Part shown: piece by piece, positions 5,611 through 8,932 of the stretch
Numbering within the stretch: position 1 is the first letter of the stretch
Layout of the letters: every line of letters starts with the position of its first letter
DNA from: Planctomycetota bacterium
Lineage (GTDB): Bacteria; Planctomycetota; Brocadiia; Brocadiales; Brocadiaceae
Assembly: GCA_023261465.1 (NCBI GenBank)
Contig: JAHFOW010000121.1
Span: 1 to 8,932 of the forward strand
Direction: 5' to 3'
DNA: 8,932 nt
Position numbers and translations under genes: made by a program
The notes under the pieces: model-generated
The model's database searches: none
What the model was told of the DNA's origin: nothing
The model's input: the letters and a program-made list of their open reading frames with translations, nothing else

Positions 5611-7269
5611 TTATTCTACCACGAGCACTGCCCCTTTATCCGCAGAAGTTACACATTTTGCGTAACGGGCTAATAATCCTTGCGTTACCCTTGGTTTTGG
5701 TTGTGTCCATTTTGCCCTGCGCTTTACAAGCACTTCTTCATCAATGTTCAGCGTTAATTTTCTTGCAGGGATATTGATAATTATTTCATCTCCGTCTTCT
5801 ACCAATGCAATAGCACCGCCTACCATTGCCTCTGGAGATACGTGTCCAATACAGGGGCCTTGCGTTCCGCCAGAAAATCTTCCATCGGTGATGAGCGCCA
5901 CAGACTCCCCTAAGCCCATTCCGACAAGCGCAGCCGTAGGCGCCAGCATCTCCCTCATTCCAGGCCCTCCGCGTGGTCCCTCATACCGAATCACAACCAC
6001 AGTGCCTTTCTCTATCTGTAAGCCCATAATAGCTTTCATGGCAGCCTCTTCACTGTTAAACACCTTGGCAACCCCACGAAACTTCATCATAGCGCTGGAT
6101 ACCGCAGTCTGTTTAACCACAGAACCATTGGGGGCTAAATTTCCATAAAGAATAGCAATTCCACCTTCTTTATGATAAGCATTTTCTTTAGCGCGAATTA
6201 CTTCTTCATCGCCAACTTCGGCAGCTTGTGCAATTTCCTTAATACTTAGCCCGCAGACCGTTGGATTATCGTTTAAATCGTTACACAAACGTTTCATAAC
6301 AGCAGGAATACCACCGGCATAATACAAATCCTCCAACAAATAATCGCCGCCGGGCTGTAAACTGGTTATATGTGGGGTTTTGGCGCTTATGGCGTCAATC
6401 AACTTCAGGTCAACTTCTACCCCGGCCTCCTTCGCAATAGCAGGAATGTGCAAGCACGAATTCGTTGAACCGCCAAGCGCCATATCAACCATAATGGCAT
6501 TCTCAAATGCCTTTCGATTCATGATATTCCGTGCAGTAACACCCTTTTTAACAAGTTCTACCACCTGCTGCCCGCTTTTATAAGCGATTCTTTCCTTTTC
6601 TGCAGAAATCGCAAGAGAAGCAGCACACCTGGGCAGCGACATACCCAAGGCTTCAGAAACACATGCCATGGTATTTGCCGTATAAAGCCCCTGACAAGAA
6701 CCAGGACCAGGACATGCCTCCATTTCAAAACACGAGAGCTCGGCATCGGTAATTTCGCCTTTTTTCCTTCGACCCACCGCCTCAAAGGTATCTTTTACCA
6801 ATGACAACTTCTGTTTTTTATGACGGCCGGAAATCATGGGGCCAGCAGTGACCACTATTCCTGGTATATCTAACCGGGCAGCGCCCATAAGCATGCCGGG
6901 AGTAATTTTGTCACAGTTTGTTAGCATGATCAGTCCATCGAGACAATGGGCATTAACCACACATTCAATAATATCTGCAATAAGGTCCCTGGAAGCAAGT
7001 GAGTAATACATTCCTTCGTGTCCCATTGCAATTCCATCACAGATGCCTGGCACGCCGAAAATAAAACTAACGCCGCCGCCTGCGTGTATGCCTTTTTCAA
7101 TTGCCCTCTCCAGGGCGCGCATATGTACGTGACCAGGAATTAAATCGGTAAAACTGCTCGCAATGCCAATGAATGGCTTGCTCATATCTTCTTTATTCAA
7201 CCCGGTTGCATACAAAAGCGCCCGAGCAGGGACACGTTCGATCCCTTTCGTAATTTTATCGCTTCGCAA
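5611..7269 (-). CDS. ilvD: Dihydroxy-acid dehydratase
   Basis: IlvD dehydrates 2,3-dihydroxy-isovalerate and 2,3-dihydroxy-3-methylvalerate to the 2-keto acids that lead to valine, leucine and isoleucine; it carries an iron-sulfur cluster and Mg2+. The 552-residue product starts MRSDKITKGIERVPARALLYA. It shows PGHVHMRALE (45-54), CDGIAMGHEGMYYSL (77-91), TNCDKITPGMLMGAARL (117-133) with cluster Cys119 and Lys121, ACPGPGSCQGLYTANTM (185-201) with Cys192, and GGSTNSCLH further on. The C-terminal swivelling domain has GPRGGPGMREML and TDGRFSGGTQGPCIGHVSPEA. PGHVH replaces the third cysteine ligand (PCN) of the [2Fe-2S] type, so it resembles the oxygen-labile E. coli enzyme. It is the common short form; E. 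coli IlvD is about 616 residues. The start is a TTG at 7269, supported by the conserved MRSD opening and an AAAGGT site about 10 nt upstream. A consensus promoter lies further upstream. Confidence 0.96.
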   Translation of the reverse strand: MRSDKITKGIERVPARALLYATGLNKEDMSKPFIGIASSFTDLIPGHVHMRALERAIEKGIHAGGGVSFIFGVPGICDGIAMGHEGMYYSLASRDLIADIIECVVNAHCLDGLIMLTNCDKITPGMLMGAARLDIPGIVVTAGPMISGRHKKQKLSLVKDTFEAVGRRKKGEITDAELSCFEMEACPGPGSCQGLYTANTMACVSEALGMSLPRCAASLAISAEKERIAYKSGQQVVELVKKGVTARNIMNRKAFENAIMVDMALGGSTNSCLHIPAIAKEAGVEVDLKLIDAISAKTPHITSLQPGGDYLLEDLYYAGGIPAVMKRLCNDLNDNPTVCGLSIKEIAQAAEVGDEEVIRAKENAYHKEGGIAILYGNLAPNGSVVKQTAVSSAMMKFRGVAKVFNSEEAAMKAIMGLQIEKGTVVVIRYEGPRGGPGMREMLAPTAALVGMGLGESVALITDGRFSGGTQGPCIGHVSPEAMVGGAIALVEDGDEIIINIPARKLTLNIDEEVLVKRRAKWTQPKPRVTQGLLARYAKCVTSADKGAVLVVE

Positions 7270-7591
7270 GTGTTTGTTTACCTTTCAATATCTCAGAAAA
7301 ATGCTATAAACCTTCTTATTTCAACGTTTATGATAAATTTCCTGCCTTTTTTTTGGTTTTAAGCCTTTTTATTATAGCGAAAAGCTCTTTATTGTCAAAA
7401 CAAAACTATCTTATCCGCAAGGGATTCTTCTTGACTTTCGACTGTTAATATGTTGAAATTTTTTTATTTATTACTATCCCTCCTTATGCTAAAACAGTTC
7501 CGTAGCACATGATTTTGTTTCACGCATGTCTGTTGTACTTAAAATTGTCAGAGGTGTTTCTGTTTAATTAATAATTTTCAAGAGTAATCGT
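7270..7591. other. Divergent intergenic region between ilvD and the DedA-family gene
   Basis: These 322 nt hold no credible gene. The minus strand carries the strong promoter at 7371-7398 and a leader of about 95 nt for ilvD. The leader contains A-rich runs and no obvious leader peptide with branched-chain codons, T-box or hairpin-plus-U-tract attenuator. On the plus strand I see only weak promoter-like matches for the DedA gene, such as TTGACT (7431-7436) without a well-placed -10. The AT content is higher than in the flanking genes, as expected for a promoter region. Confidence 0.6.
7371..7398 (-). promoter_or_regulatory. Consensus sigma-70-type promoter for ilvD and downstream genes
   Basis: On the minus strand TTGACA (7393-7398) and TATAAT (7371-7376) are both perfect consensus hexamers, separated by 16 nt. 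The expected transcription start is near 7364, giving a leader of about 95 nt before the ilvD TTG start. It is the only near-perfect housekeeping promoter I found upstream of the leftward gene run. Match quality and position are seen directly; activity is inferred. Confidence 0.7.
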
Positions 7592-8221
7592 ATGAATCAC
7601 ACAGAAAAATTAGAATTATTACAAACAAAAAAACCAGGTATCCACAGAAGACTATATGCGTGGACATTACATTGGGCGCATACCCCTTATGGGTCTATTG
7701 CCCTTTTTACATTAGCCTTTTGTGAATCTTCGTTCTTTCCCATCCCGCCCGATGTGCTTTTAATGGCGCTCGCATTCAGTATACCAAAAAAATCTTTCAA
7801 ATATGCAGCCATCTGTTCTGTTGGTTCTGTGCTGGGAGGTTGTTTTGGCTATTTCATTGGACATCAACTGTTCGAATATATAGGACTGCCCATCCTCAAT
7901 TTTTATGGCATTGCGGACAAATTTAACTTTGTTAAAGATAGATATAATGCTAATGCCTTTATTGCAGTTGCAATTGCAGGATTTACTCCTATTCCTTACA
8001 AGGTCTTTACGATTGCTGCCGGAGTATGTAAAATTAATATTTGGACATTTATCACCGCTTCGGCAATCAGTCGTTCTGGAAGATTTTTTATTGTAGCCGG
8101 GCTTGTTTATTTATTTGGTCCCAAAATTAAAAGTTTTATTGATAAGTATTTTAATATAATTACCATAGCTTTTGTCGTGCTTCTTATTGTTAGTTTTCTT
8201 CTCGTAAAACTATTTAAATAG
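7592..8221 (+). CDS. DedA/VTT-family (YqaA-like) membrane protein
   Basis: This is a 209-residue integral inner-membrane protein of the DedA/SNARE-associated (VTT) superfamily, nearest in style to the small YqaA group. Known members act as lipid flippases or scramblases, notably for undecaprenyl phosphate and phosphatidylethanolamine, and affect membrane homeostasis; which lipid this one handles cannot be read from the sequence. Family hallmarks are AFCESSFFPIPPDVLLMALA (42-61), a re-entrant-type acidic/proline motif with Glu45, the second hairpin GFTPIPYKVFTIAAG (130-144), and SRSGRFF (160-166) with the conserved arginines 161 and 164. Hydrophobic segments lie at about 34-60, 71-92, 120-145, 150-176 and 187-207. 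The ATG at 7592 has only a weak AAGAG site about 8 nt upstream. The next gene begins 10 nt after the stop, suggesting co-transcription. Confidence 0.88.
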   Translation: MNHTEKLELLQTKKPGIHRRLYAWTLHWAHTPYGSIALFTLAFCESSFFPIPPDVLLMALAFSIPKKSFKYAAICSVGSVLGGCFGYFIGHQLFEYIGLPILNFYGIADKFNFVKDRYNANAFIAVAIAGFTPIPYKVFTIAAGVCKINIWTFITASAISRSGRFFIVAGLVYLFGPKIKSFIDKYFNIITIAFVVLLIVSFLLVKLFK

Positions 8222-8231
8222 GAAAGATGTC

Positions 8232-8932
8232 ATGAAATTATTTATAACATGCTGCTCTTTTTTCATTACGGTTAGTATATCAACCGCTATTTTTGCCCAG
8301 TCTGAAATTGCAGATGTGTGGGAACCACAGGTAGCCGGGCGGTTTTATCCGGCTAGCGAGGTTGCCCTGAAAGATCAGATAAACGCATTTTTCAAAAATG
8401 TTCCCAAGCAATCCGTAAAAGGCAAACCATTCGCAATCATAGCTCCTCATGCAGGCTATCAATATTCTGGTCAGGTTGCAGCTTATGGATATAGCGCAAT
8501 CAAAGGTTGCGAATTTAACAGAGTCGTAATCTTGTCCGCCAGTCACTTTATGAGCGGAAAACGTTTTCGGGGCGTCTCTGTTTTAAAGGTAAAAAATTTC
8601 AAGACGCCTTTAGGTAATATTCCTGTTGACCAGGATGCCTGTGATAAACTACTCAGCACCCCAGATGAGACTCCGGCAAGTGCGCTACGCAATACAATAA
8701 AACTTTTTGGATCCTTTGATGGCGCATATAAAGGCGAGCACTCTCTGGAAACACAGCTACCCTTTTTACAAATGGCGCTGGGAAATTTTAAATTGGTGCC
8801 CCTTATAATAGGTATTTTAACAGAAGACGACTTTGATAAGATAGCCAATGTTATAAAGCCTATCATAGACGACAAAACAATTATTGTTATAAGTTCCGAC
8901 TTTACCCATTACGGCGAAGGATATGGTTATGT
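8232..8932 (+). CDS. MEMO-family protein (AmmeMemoRadiSam system protein B-like) with signal peptide, 3' end missing
   Basis: The 233 visible codons from the ATG at 8232 stay open to the right edge. The N terminus MKLFITCCSFFITVSISTAI, followed by FAQS, is a typical Sec signal peptide: one lysine, an uncharged core and likely cleavage after Ala22. The mature part is a MEMO domain: VAGRFYPAS (35-42), APHAGYQYSG (71-80), ILSASHF (100-106), GEHSLETQLPFLQMA (168-182) and SSDFTHYGEG (221-230). His73, His105, His170, Asp223 and His226 correspond to the metal/active-site cluster of human MEMO1, whose family is related to extradiol dioxygenases. Bacterial homologues often occur beside AMMECR1-domain and radical SAM proteins, but the biochemical role is unsettled. 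A GGAAAG ribosome site (8221-8226) lies 5 nt before the ATG, overlapping the DedA stop. An upstream ATG at 8227 meets a stop after two codons. Confidence 0.88.
   Translation, partial: MKLFITCCSFFITVSISTAIFAQSEIADVWEPQVAGRFYPASEVALKDQINAFFKNVPKQSVKGKPFAIIAPHAGYQYSGQVAAYGYSAIKGCEFNRVVILSASHFMSGKRFRGVSVLKVKNFKTPLGNIPVDQDACDKLLSTPDETPASALRNTIKLFGSFDGAYKGEHSLETQLPFLQMALGNFKLVPLIIGILTEDDFDKIANVIKPIIDDKTIIVISSDFTHYGEGYGY

Noticed and set aside
5505..6148. Plus-strand open frames at 5505-5777 and 5744-6148
   Set aside because: They are antisense to tRNA-Gln and ilvD, whose structure and motifs are unambiguous.
7341..7370. T-runs in the ilvD upstream region as a possible terminator
   Set aside because: No GC-rich stem precedes the T-tracts on either strand; they lie within the promoter and leader of ilvD.
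7501..7520. Sigma-54-like -24/-12 element upstream of the DedA gene (TAGCAC followed by TTTG)
   Set aside because: Both half sites deviate from consensus at key bases; not distinguishable from chance.
8280..8875. Two open frames on the minus strand (8280-8546 and 8543-8875)
   Set aside because: They lie opposite the MEMO coding region, which has clear family motifs throughout; the antisense frames show no recognisable protein features.

Overview
The window reads as a compact bacterial chromosome segment, AT-leaning (about 40% GC by eye). It holds ten protein genes and one tRNA in an uninterrupted leftward run, plus two genes pointing right. Every gene is of chromosomal housekeeping type. I see no insertion sequence, integrase, phage gene, CRISPR array or other transfer signature. 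The gene content and protein flavour (CTC-form bL25, zinc-type bS18, E. coli-like dihydroxy-acid dehydratase, a MEMO-family protein with a signal peptide, frequent TTG starts) would suit an anaerobic planctomycete of the anammox (Brocadiales) kind. That attribution is inference from style, not shown by any marker gene.

Leftward run, in order of transcription from right to left: ilvD (7269-5611), tRNA-Gln(UUG) (5579-5506), a short glmU-like uridylyltransferase (5380-4394), prs (4384-3416), rplY/ctc (3392-2745), pth (2736-2167), rpsF (2129-1713), ssb (1609-1175), rpsR (1135-914), rplI (901-431) and the first 113 codons of dnaB (339-1, cut by the window edge). Two widely conserved blocks are joined here: glmU-prs-ctc-pth, familiar from Bacillus, and rpsF-ssb-rpsR-rplI-dnaB. 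A near-perfect sigma-70-type promoter (TTGACA, 16 nt, TATAAT) lies upstream of ilvD. No intrinsic terminator is visible anywhere down to the left edge, so at least part of the run may be one long transcript, with the tRNA excised by processing.

The functions are translation (three ribosomal proteins of the main blocks plus bL25, peptidyl-tRNA hydrolase, a tRNA), replication (SSB, DnaB), nucleotide and cell-envelope precursors (PRPP synthetase, UDP-GlcNAc pyrophosphorylase) and branched-chain amino acid synthesis (IlvD).

A 322-nt divergent intergenic region (7270-7591) separates this run from the rightward pair: a DedA/VTT-family membrane protein (7592-8221) and, 10 nt later, a MEMO-family protein with an N-terminal signal peptide (8232 to the right edge, incomplete).

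Points most worth a second look are the GlmU that stops just before its acetyltransferase active site, the apparently exported MEMO protein paired with a DedA protein, the tRNA embedded in a protein operon, and a long inverted repeat between rplI and dnaB. I found no convincing sign of an entirely new system.
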